From Hyphobacterium sp. SN044 (GTDB lineage: Bacteria; Pseudomonadota; Alphaproteobacteria; Caulobacterales; Maricaulaceae), in assembly GCF_021864465.1 (NCBI RefSeq), contig NZ_JAKKUV010000010.1:1-64000 (forward strand): 64,000 bases of DNA. The letters are read 5' to 3'. Positions 34,720-43,397 of this stretch are shown piece after piece. Every line of letters starts with the position of its first letter. Position 1 is the first letter of the stretch. A model generated the notes under the pieces. That model did no database searches, was not told the DNA's origin, and saw only the letters and a program-made list of their open reading frames with translations. Made by a program: the position numbers and the translations under genes.

Positions 34720-36426
34720 TTATGCATCGCCTTCCAGGCACAGCTTCCGGATCGCGCGCTTGTCGAGCTTTTCCGTACCCGTCCTGGGCAGTTTGGAGGT
34801 GCGGATCCAGATGTGGTCGGGCCTTTTGAAAGCAGCCAAATGCGGCTTGAGGAAGGCGAGGATATCGCCGGTTTCAAGCTCCGTACCCGGAGCAACGACA
34901 ATTGCCGCGCCGACGGCTTCGCCGAGCCGTTCGTCGGGTACGGAGAATACCGCCGCCTCGCGGATTTCGGGGTGGCGGAGCAAGGCGGCCTCGACTTCAA
35001 GGCAGGCGACATTTTCGCCGCCGCGCACGATCATGTCCTTCAGCCGGTCGACGATGGTGAGGAAGCCTTCCTCGTCCAGCGTGCCGAGATCGCCGGTGCG
35101 CAGCCAGCCGTCCGGCGTCAGCGCCTTGGCGGTCTCTTCGGGCTGGCCGAGATAGCCGCGGAAATTGCCCGGCGTGCGGATCCAGACTTCACCAACTTCG
35201 CCCAGCGGGGCGTCGGTGCCGTCTTCCAGCACGACGCGAAGCTCGGTCACCGGCGGGATGACCCGGCCGGCCGCACCCGGGCGCGCCTGATAGTCCGTCA
35301 TGCCATTGTAAGTGCCGAGCGCGCTCGATTCCGTCAGGCCATAGCCGGAACTCGACCAGGCGCCGGGAAACTGCTTGGCCAGTTCGGCGACCTGAGCGGC
35401 GGGGCGTTTGGCGCCGCCCGACCCGATATCCGTCAGGCTGTCCAGAGAATAGCCGCCCTCGCGCGCCGCCAGCATCAGCTCATGCGACATGGTCGGGACG
35501 CCGACGAAATTGGTGATCTTCTCCGCCTCGATCAGCCGCGCAGCCTCGCTCGGCGACCATTTGTGCATCAGCACCAGCGTGCGCCCGGCCAGCAGGGACA
35601 GCATGAAAACCGGATGCGACCCGGTGACGTGGAAGAAGGGCAGCGTGACCAGTATCGACGGGTTTTCGGGGAAGAGGTTCGCCCCTTCCGGCGTCGCCTT
35701 GGTCGCCGTGACCAGGAGGGCGAAGGACAGGAGCGTCGACCAGGCCGCCCGGTGGGTCAGGATCACGCCCTTGGGATGACCCGTCGAACCCGATGTGTAC
35801 ATGATGGCCAGATCGTCGTCCGGCGCGATGGCGACCGCCGGCGGCGCGACGCCGCGGCCGGCCTCGAACACGGCGTCATAGTGGTCGTCCGACCCGTCCA
35901 GTTCTCCGCGCGCGGCGATCAGCGTGAATCCGAGCTTCGCTTTCGACGGCACGATGCGTGCGCCCTGTTCGGGGTCGCAGATCACAAATTTCGCGCCGCA
36001 GTGGCCGAGCGCGAACCCCATCTCCTCCTCGGTCCACCAGCCATTGAGCGGTACGACGACCGCGCCGATCGAGGCGATGCCCAGATAGGCGGCCATCCAT
36101 TCGGGTGAATTGCGCATGGCGAGGGCCACCATGTCGCCCTTCTTCACGCCGAGTTTCGCCGCCAGACCCGCGCCGAAGGTGCGGGCGTTGCGCGCCAGTT
36201 CCGCAAAGCTCCAGCGCTGGTCGCCGAGCACCACGCCGGTCCGGTCGCCATGGCTTTCGCAGATCGCGATCAGGCCGCGCAGATCGGGCGGCGCATTCTT
36301 GAAGACCCGATGGGGAACGCCTCTGATCTCTTCCACACCGACCGCGAAGAGCGGCTCGTTCTGGACGATATGCATGACGGCCTTTTCCACCGCTTCGCGC
36401 GGCGGGGCCGAACGGCGTTCGGACAT
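34720..36426 (-). CDS. AMP-forming acyl-CoA synthetase
   Basis: A 568-residue ANL-superfamily ligase that adenylates a carboxylic acid and transfers it to CoA. Motifs are complete: YTSGSTGHPKGVILTH (phosphate loop), YGLTESSALGTYNG, GWLRTGDLG with the hinge region VDRLKDMIVRGGENV, and the catalytic lysine in GTEKLDKRAIR near the C-terminus. A strong site (GGGGAGGAATTCG) precedes the ATG. It is not closely linked to the desaturase (about 150 bp apart), though both are lipid genes on the same strand. Medium- or long-chain fatty acids are the likely substrates; the sequence does not settle this. Confidence 0.92.
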   Translation of the reverse strand: MSERRSAPPREAVEKAVMHIVQNEPLFAVGVEEIRGVPHRVFKNAPPDLRGLIAICESHGDRTGVVLGDQRWSFAELARNARTFGAGLAAKLGVKKGDMVALAMRNSPEWMAAYLGIASIGAVVVPLNGWWTEEEMGFALGHCGAKFVICDPEQGARIVPSKAKLGFTLIAARGELDGSDDHYDAVFEAGRGVAPPAVAIAPDDDLAIMYTSGSTGHPKGVILTHRAAWSTLLSFALLVTATKATPEGANLFPENPSILVTLPFFHVTGSHPVFMLSLLAGRTLVLMHKWSPSEAARLIEAEKITNFVGVPTMSHELMLAAREGGYSLDSLTDIGSGGAKRPAAQVAELAKQFPGAWSSSGYGLTESSALGTYNGMTDYQARPGAAGRVIPPVTELRVVLEDGTDAPLGEVGEVWIRTPGNFRGYLGQPEETAKALTPDGWLRTGDLGTLDEEGFLTIVDRLKDMIVRGGENVACLEVEAALLRHPEIREAAVFSVPDERLGEAVGAAIVVAPGTELETGDILAFLKPHLAAFKRPDHIWIRTSKLPRTGTEKLDKRAIRKLCLEGDA

Positions 36427-36498
36427 CGAATTCCTCCCCGGAATGTTATGTTTTCGGGGATGGTAGTGAACGGTGTTCGCCGATCAAGAAAAACCGGA

Positions 36499-38340
36499 TC
36501 AGAGGCCTGCGAAACGCGCGATGTGATAGGTCGCCCCGGCCGCCAGCCAGGCCAGCACGAAGAGATAGCCGAACATGAAGCCGGTCCAGGTCCAGGAGTT
36601 GGTCTCGCGCCGCGCGGCGGCCAGCGTCGCCAGGCATTGCGGGGCGAAGACGTACCAGGCGAGGAAGGCGAGCGCAGTGGGCATCGACCAGGCAGTCTGC
36701 AGCACGGCGGCGAGGCCTTCGGTGTTTTCCTCTCCGCCCTGCACGGCATAGACCGTGCCCAGCGCGCCGACCGCGACTTCGCGCGCGGCGAGGCCCGGGA
36801 TCAGCGCGATGGCGATCTCCAGATTGAAACCGATCGGCGCAAGGACGGGTTCGAGGACGGAGCCGATCCGTCCGGCGATCGTCTGGCGCAGGCCGTCCGC
36901 GCCGAGCGGGAAGGTGGTCAGCACCCAGAGGATGACCGAAACCGCGAAGATGATCGTGCCGGCACGCTTCAGGAAGGCGGCGATCCGCATCCACAGGCCA
37001 AGGAAGAAGTCGCGGGCATTCGGCATCTTGTAAGTCGGCAATTCCATGATCAGCGACTGAGCCGCGCCGCGCGTGACCGTGCGCTTCAGCACGAAGGCGA
37101 CGAGCACGGCGCTGACCACGCCGGCGAGGTAGAGGCCGAACATGACAAGGCCCTGCAGGCCGACGAAGCCCCAGACGGTCTGGTTCGGGATGAAGGCCGC
37201 GATCATCAGCGTGTAGACCGGCAGGCGGGCCGAGCAGGTCATCAGCGGGGCGACGAGAATGGTCGTCAGCCGGTCGCGCTCGTTCTCGATCGTGCGCGCT
37301 GACATGATGCCGGGGATGGCGCAGGCAAAGCTCGACAGAAGCGGAATGAAGGCCCGCCCGTTCAGCCCGACGCGCAGCATCAGCTCGTCCATCAGGAAGG
37401 CCGCGCGGGTCATGTAGCCCGAGGCCTCGAGAAGCAGGATGAAGGTGAAGAGGATGACGATCTGCGGCAGGAAGACGACCACACTGCCGACGCCGGCGAT
37501 GATGCCGTCGACGATCAGGCTCTGCAGCAATCCCTCCGGCAGCGCCGCCGAGACGGCCGCGCCGAGTGAACCGGCGAGCCATTCGATCCCGTCCATATAG
37601 GGCGTCGCCCAGGTGAAGACGGCCTGGAACATCAGGAAGAGAATGGCCGCCAGGATGAGCGGCCCGGCGAACGGGTTGAGGACGATATTGTCCACCGACC
37701 GCGTGAACTTGTTCGCCGCGGGCTCGTGCAACGTGACTTCGCGGGCGATCCGCCGCGCGTCGGTCTGCAGCGCCTTCAGGTCCAGCTGCGGGATGGTCAG
37801 CGGTGCGCCGGACGTGTTGCGCACCCATCTTGGCGCTTCGTCCGCGAGACGCTCCATCAGCGCGGCGCGGCCCGGCGCGCGGGTGGCGCGGGCCGTGACG
37901 ACCGGCACGCCCAGCGCGGCTTCGAGTTTCGCCACGTCGAGTTCCAGCCCGTCGCGCTCGGCGAGATCGATCATGTTCAGGACGACGATCATCGGCCGGC
38001 CGAAGGCTTTCATCTGCAGCACGGTGTGCAAATGCGTGCGCAGCGTTGCGGCATCGATCAGGACGAGGATGGCATCGGGCGCGGCCACGCCGGGCAGGCG
38101 GCCGGAAATCATGTCGACCGCGATCCGCTCATCCGTCGAGCGGGCGTTGATACCGTAGATGCCCGGCAGGTCGATCAGTTCGATCTGCTCGCCGGAGGCG
38201 GTCTCGAAGACGCCGGAGCGGGTCTCGACCGTGACGCCGGAATAATTGGCGACCTTGGCGGTGCCGCCGGTCAGGCCGTTGAACAGTGTGGACTTGCCGG
38301 AATTCGGCGCACCAACGAGGGCGAGTCTGAGTGCCGACAT
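36499..38340 (-). CDS. feoB: Ferrous iron transporter FeoB
   Basis: A 613-residue ferrous-iron permease. The N-terminal GTPase-like domain has G1 GAPNSGKST (10-18), G2-like NYSGVTVE, G3 DLPGIYG and G4 NMID. The membrane part contains the two Gate repeats, with VFLPQIVILFTFILLLEASGY and a SSFACAIPGIMSARTI block carrying a conserved cysteine. It is shorter than E. coli FeoB (773 residues), mostly in the soluble region, which is common in alphaproteobacteria. It imports Fe2+ when oxygen is low. It overlaps the feoA stop by one base, so FeoA and FeoB are coupled. No feoC is visible. Confidence 0.96.
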   Translation of the reverse strand: MSALRLALVGAPNSGKSTLFNGLTGGTAKVANYSGVTVETRSGVFETASGEQIELIDLPGIYGINARSTDERIAVDMISGRLPGVAAPDAILVLIDAATLRTHLHTVLQMKAFGRPMIVVLNMIDLAERDGLELDVAKLEAALGVPVVTARATRAPGRAALMERLADEAPRWVRNTSGAPLTIPQLDLKALQTDARRIAREVTLHEPAANKFTRSVDNIVLNPFAGPLILAAILFLMFQAVFTWATPYMDGIEWLAGSLGAAVSAALPEGLLQSLIVDGIIAGVGSVVVFLPQIVILFTFILLLEASGYMTRAAFLMDELMLRVGLNGRAFIPLLSSFACAIPGIMSARTIENERDRLTTILVAPLMTCSARLPVYTLMIAAFIPNQTVWGFVGLQGLVMFGLYLAGVVSAVLVAFVLKRTVTRGAAQSLIMELPTYKMPNARDFFLGLWMRIAAFLKRAGTIIFAVSVILWVLTTFPLGADGLRQTIAGRIGSVLEPVLAPIGFNLEIAIALIPGLAAREVAVGALGTVYAVQGGEENTEGLAAVLQTAWSMPTALAFLAWYVFAPQCLATLAAARRETNSWTWTGFMFGYLFVLAWLAAGATYHIARFAGL

Positions 38341-38576
38341 CAGCCGATGGAAACCTCGATGGCGGCGGCCTCGTTGCGGCGCAGCGCGATCAGCGTCCGG
38401 TTCAGGCGCACGCAGACCGGGCGCGCCATCAGCGGGCCGAAATGCACGATCTCGACTTCATCGTCCTCGGCGAACCCGATCTCGCGAAGCTTGGGTTCAA
38501 GCCCGGCGTCCTCGCTTCGAAAGCCGGTGACGCGCGCGATCTGGCCGCGCGCGAGTTCTTCGAGTGTCATGCCCAT
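38340..38576 (-). CDS. feoA: FeoA SH3-like iron-transport accessory protein
   Basis: A 78-residue SH3-like FeoA protein, the normal size, which supports or regulates FeoB. Landmarks are LEELARGQIARVTGF, LREIGFAEDDEVEIV and the terminal LNRTLIALRRNEAAAIEV. The start could be either of two ATG codons two residues apart (MGMTLEEL); the longer open frame upstream is not family-like. It comes first in feoA-feoB with a TGATG junction. No Fur box was securely recognised in the 70 bp upstream. Confidence 0.93.
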   Translation of the reverse strand: MGMTLEELARGQIARVTGFRSEDAGLEPKLREIGFAEDDEVEIVHFGPLMARPVCVRLNRTLIALRRNEAAAIEVSIG

Positions 38577-38648
38577 GCCCCGTCGGCAATGCCGCTGCAG
38601 ATGCAAGTCGATTTCAGCTAGGACGGCAAGAGGGCTTTCAGCAAGGGG

Positions 38649-39800
38649 TCACGTCGTCGCGGACGCCGTCAGCGCGGCCTCGAGATCGGCGATCAGGTCG
38701 GCGGTGTCTTCCAGTCCGGCCGACAGGCGAATGAGCCGGTCCGATATACCGGCGTCGGCGCGCGCCTCGGAGGTCATCGCGGCATGGGTCATCAGCGCCG
38801 GCAGGCTGACAAGGCTCTCCACCCCGCCCAGCGACTGGGCGAGCGTGAACAGCTTCAATGCCTTCGCGAAGCCGCGCGCATCCCGGTCCGGCGTGAGTTC
38901 GAGGCTGAGGATGACGCCGAAGCCCGATTGTTGTCGTGCGGCCATCGCATGGCCCGGATGGTCCTTCAGGCCGGGGTAGTGCACCGCCGCCACTTCAGGC
39001 CGGGCCGCAAGCCATTCCGCGATCTGCAACGCCGAAGCCGACTGTGTGCGGGCCCGCACTGGCAGGGTGCGGAGACCGCGCAGGGCCAGGAAGGCGTCGA
39101 AACCTGCGAGCCCGGTTCCGGCGGCATTCGCCCACCAGCGGTGACGGTCCAGCCGTCCTGCATCGGTTTCGACGAGCGCCCCGCCGACCATGTCGGAATG
39201 GCCATTGATCAGCTTGGTCGCGGAATGGATGACGCAATCCGCTCCGAGCGCGAGCGGGCGCTGAAGCGCCGGTGACAGCAGCGTGTTGTCGACCGCGACC
39301 AAGGCTCCGGCCGCCTTGCCGAGCCGGGCCGCCGCCTGGATGTCGGTGATCCGCAGGAGCGGGTTGGACGGGGTTTCGAGGAGGAGGAGTTCAGCCCCAC
39401 CTTCCAGAGCCGCAGCGACCTCCCCTTTTTCCCAGCACCGTACATAACGCGCGTCGAAGCGCCCGCCGGCGGCCCGTGCGTCGAGCAGGCGCCGGGTTCC
39501 GCCATAGGCATCGACCGGCGCGACGATCCGTGCACCGTGCCGCAGGTCGTTCAGCAGGAGATCGATCGCGGCCATGCCGGACGCGGTCGCGATTGCTCCG
39601 ATACCGCCTTCCAGATCCGCGACGGCTTCCTCGAACAGGGCGCGGCCGGGATGCGCGGTACGCGCATAGTCGAAGTCGGGCGCGAGCTCCGGCGTCGCGC
39701 GGGCATAGGCCGAAGAGAGGTGGATCGGCGCGGTCACGGCCCGGTGGGCCGGATCGCGATTGATCCCGGCGCGCGCGGCGCGCGTGGCGAAACCGGTCAT
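38649..39800 (-). CDS. metB: Cystathionine gamma-synthase (Cys/Met PLP enzyme)
   Basis: A 383-residue fold-type I PLP enzyme of the Cys/Met metabolism family. It shows PIHLSSAYARATPEL, the ASGMAAIDLLLND block, ETPSNPLLRITDI, the PLP-binding lysine in SATKLINGHSDMVGG, and SLGGVESLVSLPA. By operon context (hom-metX-metB) it most likely joins an activated homoserine ester to cysteine, giving cystathionine. Direct sulfhydrylation by a MetZ-like enzyme cannot be excluded from sequence alone. It overlaps metX by four bases and is the last gene under the SAM-II riboswitch. Confidence 0.88.
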   Translation of the reverse strand: MTGFATRAARAGINRDPAHRAVTAPIHLSSAYARATPELAPDFDYARTAHPGRALFEEAVADLEGGIGAIATASGMAAIDLLLNDLRHGARIVAPVDAYGGTRRLLDARAAGGRFDARYVRCWEKGEVAAALEGGAELLLLETPSNPLLRITDIQAAARLGKAAGALVAVDNTLLSPALQRPLALGADCVIHSATKLINGHSDMVGGALVETDAGRLDRHRWWANAAGTGLAGFDAFLALRGLRTLPVRARTQSASALQIAEWLAARPEVAAVHYPGLKDHPGHAMAARQQSGFGVILSLELTPDRDARGFAKALKLFTLAQSLGGVESLVSLPALMTHAAMTSEARADAGISDRLIRLSAGLEDTADLIADLEAALTASATT

Positions 39801-40663
39801 GCGAGGCCCTCCAGGTCCGCAGCGATCAGCGCGTTCATCGCCTCGACCTCCTTCAGGAAAGCGTCATGACCGTAGATAGAGCGGATCACGGTGAGCCGGG
39901 AATCCGGCGTTCGCCCGTCAGCCTCTTCCATGTCGGCGAGCGGGACGAGGAGATCGTCCTCGACAGCGATGTAGTGGACCGGCACCGTGATCGCCGACGG
40001 GTCGAGATCGACCGCGTCGAGCGCGCGCGACAGGGCGAGAAAGTGTTGCGGTGACGTCTTCCCCGCGTATTTCGCGCCTGCGGCTTCAAGCCAGGCCGTC
40101 ACGCCTTTGGCGTCGCGCGTGCCCGGGGCCGGGTCGCGGAAGCGCAGGCGCAGTTCGTCGCGTGTGCGATAGGTCGTCATCGCCAGTCGCCGGGCGAGGT
40201 CGAGCGCCCCCGCCCCGTCTCCACAGCGCAAACCGAATTCAGCGATCTCGCGCTGGATCGAACGCCAGGCCGTTGCCAGCGGGTCGGCGCGATGCGCGGC
40301 ACTGATACAGGTCACGCCCGACACCCGTTCCGGCGCGGCCTGCGCAATGGCCAGCCCGACACTTCCACCATAGGAGGCGCCGACAATGTGGAAGCAGCCG
40401 ATCTCCCAACCCGCGATCAGCCCCAGAATCGCCCTTGCCTGCTCCCCGGCCGCGGGGAAGCCCTCGGCACCGGTATTGAGGAAGTCCGCGGAGATCAGGC
40501 GGAAGCGTGCCGGATCGAGCGCGCCGCCCGGACACGCCACGCCGGGCCACCAGCCATTCTCGCCGGTCAGAGTCTTGCCCGAGGATATCCCGCCGAGCAC
40601 CAGCACGGCTGGTGCGCCGGCCGGACCCTCTATTCGCCCCTCGATGGCGCGGGCGCGGCTCAT
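39797..40663 (-). CDS. metX: Homoserine O-acyltransferase, short MetX type
   Basis: A 288-residue alpha/beta-hydrolase-fold enzyme that acylates homoserine for methionine synthesis. The nucleophile elbow GASYGG places the catalytic serine at Ser97; the acid is probably in VEDDLLVPLADM and the histidine in IYGHDAFLKE. GGISSGKTL and ENGWWPGV match MetX-like enzymes. It is shorter than the usual 370-residue MetX, lacking most of the lid insertion. Whether it uses acetyl-CoA or succinyl-CoA cannot be read reliably here. It sits between hom and metB with four-base overlaps on both sides, under SAM-II control. Confidence 0.87.
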   Translation of the reverse strand: MSRARAIEGRIEGPAGAPAVLVLGGISSGKTLTGENGWWPGVACPGGALDPARFRLISADFLNTGAEGFPAAGEQARAILGLIAGWEIGCFHIVGASYGGSVGLAIAQAAPERVSGVTCISAAHRADPLATAWRSIQREIAEFGLRCGDGAGALDLARRLAMTTYRTRDELRLRFRDPAPGTRDAKGVTAWLEAAGAKYAGKTSPQHFLALSRALDAVDLDPSAITVPVHYIAVEDDLLVPLADMEEADGRTPDSRLTVIRSIYGHDAFLKEVEAMNALIAADLEGLA

Positions 40664-41664
40664 TGACCGAATCTCTGGCCGCAGCGCGCTTCGATGACGG
40701 CCCCGATATCGGACAGGACGGAATGCGCGGTCGCGTCCCGGCCCGCACCGCGTCCGGTCAGCAGGATCGTGTCACCACGCTCACAGGAAATCCGCACCGC
40801 ATTCTCCTCGTCGCGCACATCGCCCAGCGGATCGCCCGGCGCGCGCGGCGTCAAGGCGATGCTGGCCTCGATCCCGTTCGCGCCTGCCTTGAGCGTTGCA
40901 ACCTGGCGCAGACGATAGCCGCAGGCCGCAGCTTCGCGAACGCGTTCCTGGGTTTCGGCGTCGATGGCTTCGAGGCTGACACAGTCCGGATCGGCCCCGA
41001 AGGCCGCCCGCGCGATCAGGGTCAGTTTCGCAGCCGCATCCCGGCCTTCCAGATCGGCCGAAGGATCGGATTCGGCGAAACCCAGCGCCTGCGCGGCGCG
41101 GATCGCGGTGTCGAGGCTTGCTCCCTCGGCGAGACGATCGAGTACGAAGTTCGACGTTCCGTTGACCACGCCCGCGACCGACAGGATGGCCCGGCCCTCG
41201 CCGCGAATCCGTGAGATCGTCTCCAGCACGGGCAACTCACCGCCGACTGCGGCGGAGTAGCGCAGGATCTGCCCGCGCTCCCTTGCCCGCGCCGCGAAGT
41301 CGGGGCGGCGCGCGATCACCGCCTTGTTCGCAGAGACAATGTCGGCCCCGGATTGAAGCGCCAGCTCCAGAAGACGTTCGGCCAGTTCACCATCGGGCAG
41401 GCAGTCGATGACGAGGCGAGGGCCTGTGGCGAAGACGCTGTCGGCCTCGGTGAAGAAACGGCCGGGCGCACGGCCCCTGCGGTGGCGCGAGACGAGAACG
41501 GCTTCGACGGTCACATCGCCTGGAAAGCCATTGCGCAGACCGTCGAGCACCCCGCCGCCGACCGTGCCGCATCCGAGCAGCACGGCGCGCATCGGACGCT
41601 CGGGAAGAACGCGCGGATAGACGGTAGAAGCGGTTGGCGTGGGGACAAGAAGGGAGAGTGACAT
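40660..41664 (-). CDS. hom: Homoserine dehydrogenase, ACT-less
   Basis: A 334-residue homoserine dehydrogenase that reduces aspartate semialdehyde to homoserine. The nucleotide-binding motif GCGTVGGG is at 31-38, SANKAVIARR carries the conserved lysine, and NGTSNFVLDRLAEG and AESDPSADLEGRDAAAKL match the catalytic domain. It ends after the catalytic domain and has no C-terminal ACT domain, so threonine feedback is not expected. That suits a methionine-dedicated copy. I start at the ATG at 41664; the open frame continues into the leader RNA. It is the first gene of hom-metX-metB, 100 bp downstream of the SAM-II aptamer. Confidence 0.9.
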   Translation of the reverse strand: MSLSLLVPTPTASTVYPRVLPERPMRAVLLGCGTVGGGVLDGLRNGFPGDVTVEAVLVSRHRRGRAPGRFFTEADSVFATGPRLVIDCLPDGELAERLLELALQSGADIVSANKAVIARRPDFAARARERGQILRYSAAVGGELPVLETISRIRGEGRAILSVAGVVNGTSNFVLDRLAEGASLDTAIRAAQALGFAESDPSADLEGRDAAAKLTLIARAAFGADPDCVSLEAIDAETQERVREAAACGYRLRQVATLKAGANGIEASIALTPRAPGDPLGDVRDEENAVRISCERGDTILLTGRGAGRDATAHSVLSDIGAVIEARCGQRFGQ

Positions 41665-41717
41665 CGGTCGGATTCCGCATGTTGAGCGGAAGCGATACGG
41701 CACGCCGATGGCAGCGA

Positions 41718-41739
41718 TCCGGACCCGCACGGGTCCGGA
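41718..41739 (-). promoter_or_regulatory. Leader hairpin between SAM-II aptamer and hom
   Basis: A perfect 9-bp stem (TCCGGACCC / GGGTCCGGA) with a four-base loop lies between the riboswitch and the hom start. There is no T-run after it, so it is not a standard terminator. It may be part of the expression platform or a spacer structure. Confidence 0.5.
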
Positions 41740-41763
41740 CGGGAAGGGTTTCCCCTGCCCATC

Positions 41764-41818
41764 GCCGCTTTAGCCGCATTTCTTCCGCGCCCGCAAGCTG
41801 ACGATCAAATCGGCGCAC
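41764..41818 (-). ncRNA. SAM-II riboswitch
   Basis: On the minus strand the SAM-II (metA-type) signature appears in order. There is a P1 arm GCGCC, then GATTTG, then GCTTGC followed by the closing arm GGGCGC, an A-rich GAAGAAATG connector, and the conserved GCTAAA-GCGG end that forms the pseudoknot. The order and spacing match known alphaproteobacterial SAM-II aptamers upstream of metA/metX. It lies in the leader of hom-metX-metB, between a plausible promoter and the hom start. When SAM is abundant the pseudoknot is expected to lower expression. The distance to the start codon (about 100 bp) is longer than in classical SAM-II translational switches. Confidence 0.88.
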
Positions 41819-41823
41819 ATCAG

Positions 41824-41852
41824 CGTATAAAGATATCGTTATGTGCTGTAAA
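41824..41852 (-). promoter_or_regulatory. Probable sigma-70 promoter of hom-metX-metB
   Basis: TTTACA and TATACG hexamers are separated by exactly 17 bp in an AT-rich pocket. They end a few bases before the SAM-II aptamer, so transcription would start just ahead of the riboswitch. Confidence 0.62.
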
Positions 41853-41889
41853 CCCCGGGTTTGTGTGGAAAGAGGCCGGCTCGTTGAAC

Positions 41890-41958
41890 TCCCTCCCCTT
41901 GAAGGGGAGGGACGCGAACGGCCTTCGTAAGAAGGACGGGAGCGGGGTGGGGTGAGCG
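41890..41958. repeat. Two-hairpin intergenic repeat, copy A1
   Basis: The unit has an outer palindrome (CCCTCCCCTT / AAGGGGAGGG), then a short stem CCTTC-GTAA-GAAGG, then a G-rich tail. A second copy lies at 47234-47308 with the same frame but a different inner stem (CTTGC/GCAAG), so pairing is kept while sequence changes. This stretch and the next entry fill the gap of more than 300 bp between the hom leader and the UrcA gene. Confidence 0.78.
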
Positions 41959-41971
41959 ATCCTGCAAGGCA

Positions 41972-42085
41972 CCCCCACCCCGGTCGGCTGGCTGACGCGC
42001 AGCCTCCCGGCCCTTCTCCCCTCGAAACGCTCCACTGGAGCGTTTCGCCCGATGGGACGGGTCGAAGCCTCAAGGGGGAGGGCGG
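41972..42085. repeat. Further palindromic repeats, incl. 11-bp hairpin
   Basis: A segment beginning CCCCCACCCCGGTCGG is repeated exactly (23 bp) at 47644-47666. It is followed by a perfect 11-bp hairpin at 42023-42047 (CGAAACGCTCC / GGAGCGTTTCG, three-base loop), framed by TCTCCCCTC and GGGGGAGGG arms. No coding sequence is supported here. Confidence 0.75.
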
Positions 42086-42228
42086 ATCAACGCCGCCCCA
42101 CACCCTCCTCAATTCCGAAAAGCTTCGCTCAGAGCCGAAAAATCGCTGCGCAATTTCGAATTCGCGGAGATGCAGCCCGGAAATCGGCGCTCACATCGGG
42201 GCGTTCCACGAACCCGAAGAGGTCGAAC

Positions 42229-42555
42229 ATGCTCTCCTCCCTGATCCTTGCGGCGTCCCTTCAATTCGCCGCTGAAACCCCCGCTGCCCAGGACGTCACC
42301 ATCGACCGGGCAGCCCTTGCCACCCCCGCCGGTGTTGCGGCCGCCTATGACCGGTTGCACGAGGCCGCCCGCGCGGTCTGTCTCGCCGACAATGCGCCGG
42401 GCATCTGGTCGGAATACCGCGTCCGTGTCTGCACCGCCGACACGATGGACCGCGCGATTGCGGACTTCGATGCGCCCCAGCTCGTCCAGATTCACGCCGA
42501 GCGCACCGACTCACGTCAGCCCGTGATCCCACGGCTCTATGCCGCGCGGGACTGA
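42229..42555 (+). CDS. UrcA-family exported protein
   Basis: A 108-residue protein resembling the UrcA family of small alphaproteobacterial exported proteins of unknown function. It has a short hydrophobic leader (MLSSLILAASLQFA). The typical pattern follows: a VTIDRAALATPAGVAAAYDRLHEAA helix, a pair of cysteines (ARAVCL and RVCTA) that could form a disulfide, and an Ala-rich C-terminal helix. I start at the ATG with GAGG upstream; the longer open frame runs into repeat DNA. It is isolated between repeats and the split AraC regulator. Its role is unknown. Confidence 0.72.
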   Translation: MLSSLILAASLQFAAETPAAQDVTIDRAALATPAGVAAAYDRLHEAARAVCLADNAPGIWSEYRVRVCTADTMDRAIADFDAPQLVQIHAERTDSRQPVIPRLYAARD

Positions 42556-42656
42556 CGCTTCCGCGCCGGCCTGCCGTCCGCGAGCCCTGAGAGGCGAACG
42601 GCGGGCCGGCGCAATTTTCTGGCACATCTTCCGGCTGCAGGAGTAAATTGCCCGGA

Positions 42657-43391
42657 ATGGACACCGCCGATCTGATCGAAACCGCGCTGCGGGCCGGTTC
42701 TGCCGCCCTCTGCCTCCTGACGGCGGCGGGCCTGTTGATGAGCGGACGCTCGAACACGGCGCGCCTCGGCGCGCTGTTCGCACTTGGTGCAGGCGCCTAT
42801 CTGATCAGTCATCCGCCCTTCCTCATTGAAGCGATGGGCGCGGCACGGTTCGCGATCCTGCCGCTCGGCGACCTCGAAGCGGTGTTCTTCTACTGGTTCG
42901 CTCTTGCGCTGTTCAACGACCGCTTCTGCTGGCGGATCCACTGCCTGTGGCCGGTCCTGCCCGTTGGGCTGTCGCATTTCTTCGTACGAACGATGCCCGG
43001 CACGCTGCCCGCCGCAGCGGCGGAACTGATCGGCGCCGGATTCATCCTGTTTTTCATGGTGCACACGATCACGCTGGCCATCCGGCACATGGCGGACGAT
43101 CTGGTCGTGCACCGGCGCGGTTTCCGGGTCTTCTTCAGCCTCGCGGTCGGCATACTGTCGATCACCATGGTGGTGATGAAGCTGACCGACGCGCCGGACG
43201 CGGTGCTGGCCATCTATTCGCGAATCGAAGCCGCCGTTGCCTTCGTGATCGCACTGTCGTTCGGGCTGTGGGCGCTCAAGGCCCGCGAAGACATTTTCGC
43301 CCCGCCCCAGACCGCGACGCCGATCGGTGAGGCGGAAAACGTGATGGGCGGCATCGCGCCGGAGGACCGCCCGATCATCGCCCGGCTGTAG
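42657..43391 (+). pseudogene. N-terminal membrane part of AraC-type regulator, ended by in-frame amber codon
   Basis: About 244 residues with seven hydrophobic segments, matching the membrane sensor half of AraC-family regulators found in alphaproteobacteria. It ends at TAG just after APEDRPIIARL. The same reading frame continues directly with QEMKDGRYRQPGLTVGELA, the normal linker into the DNA-binding domain, with no missing bases. In intact relatives these parts are one protein. A TTG at 42648 with GGAG four bases ahead is an alternative start. The stop may be a real nonsense mutation, a sequencing error, or a natural split; amber read-through is conceivable but unsupported. Confidence 0.72.
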
Positions 43392-43397
43392 CAGGAA

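Noticed and set aside
36446-37828. 460-residue minus-strand frame overlapping feoB
   Set aside because: Different frame of feoB with no recognisable motif; feoB itself is unambiguous.
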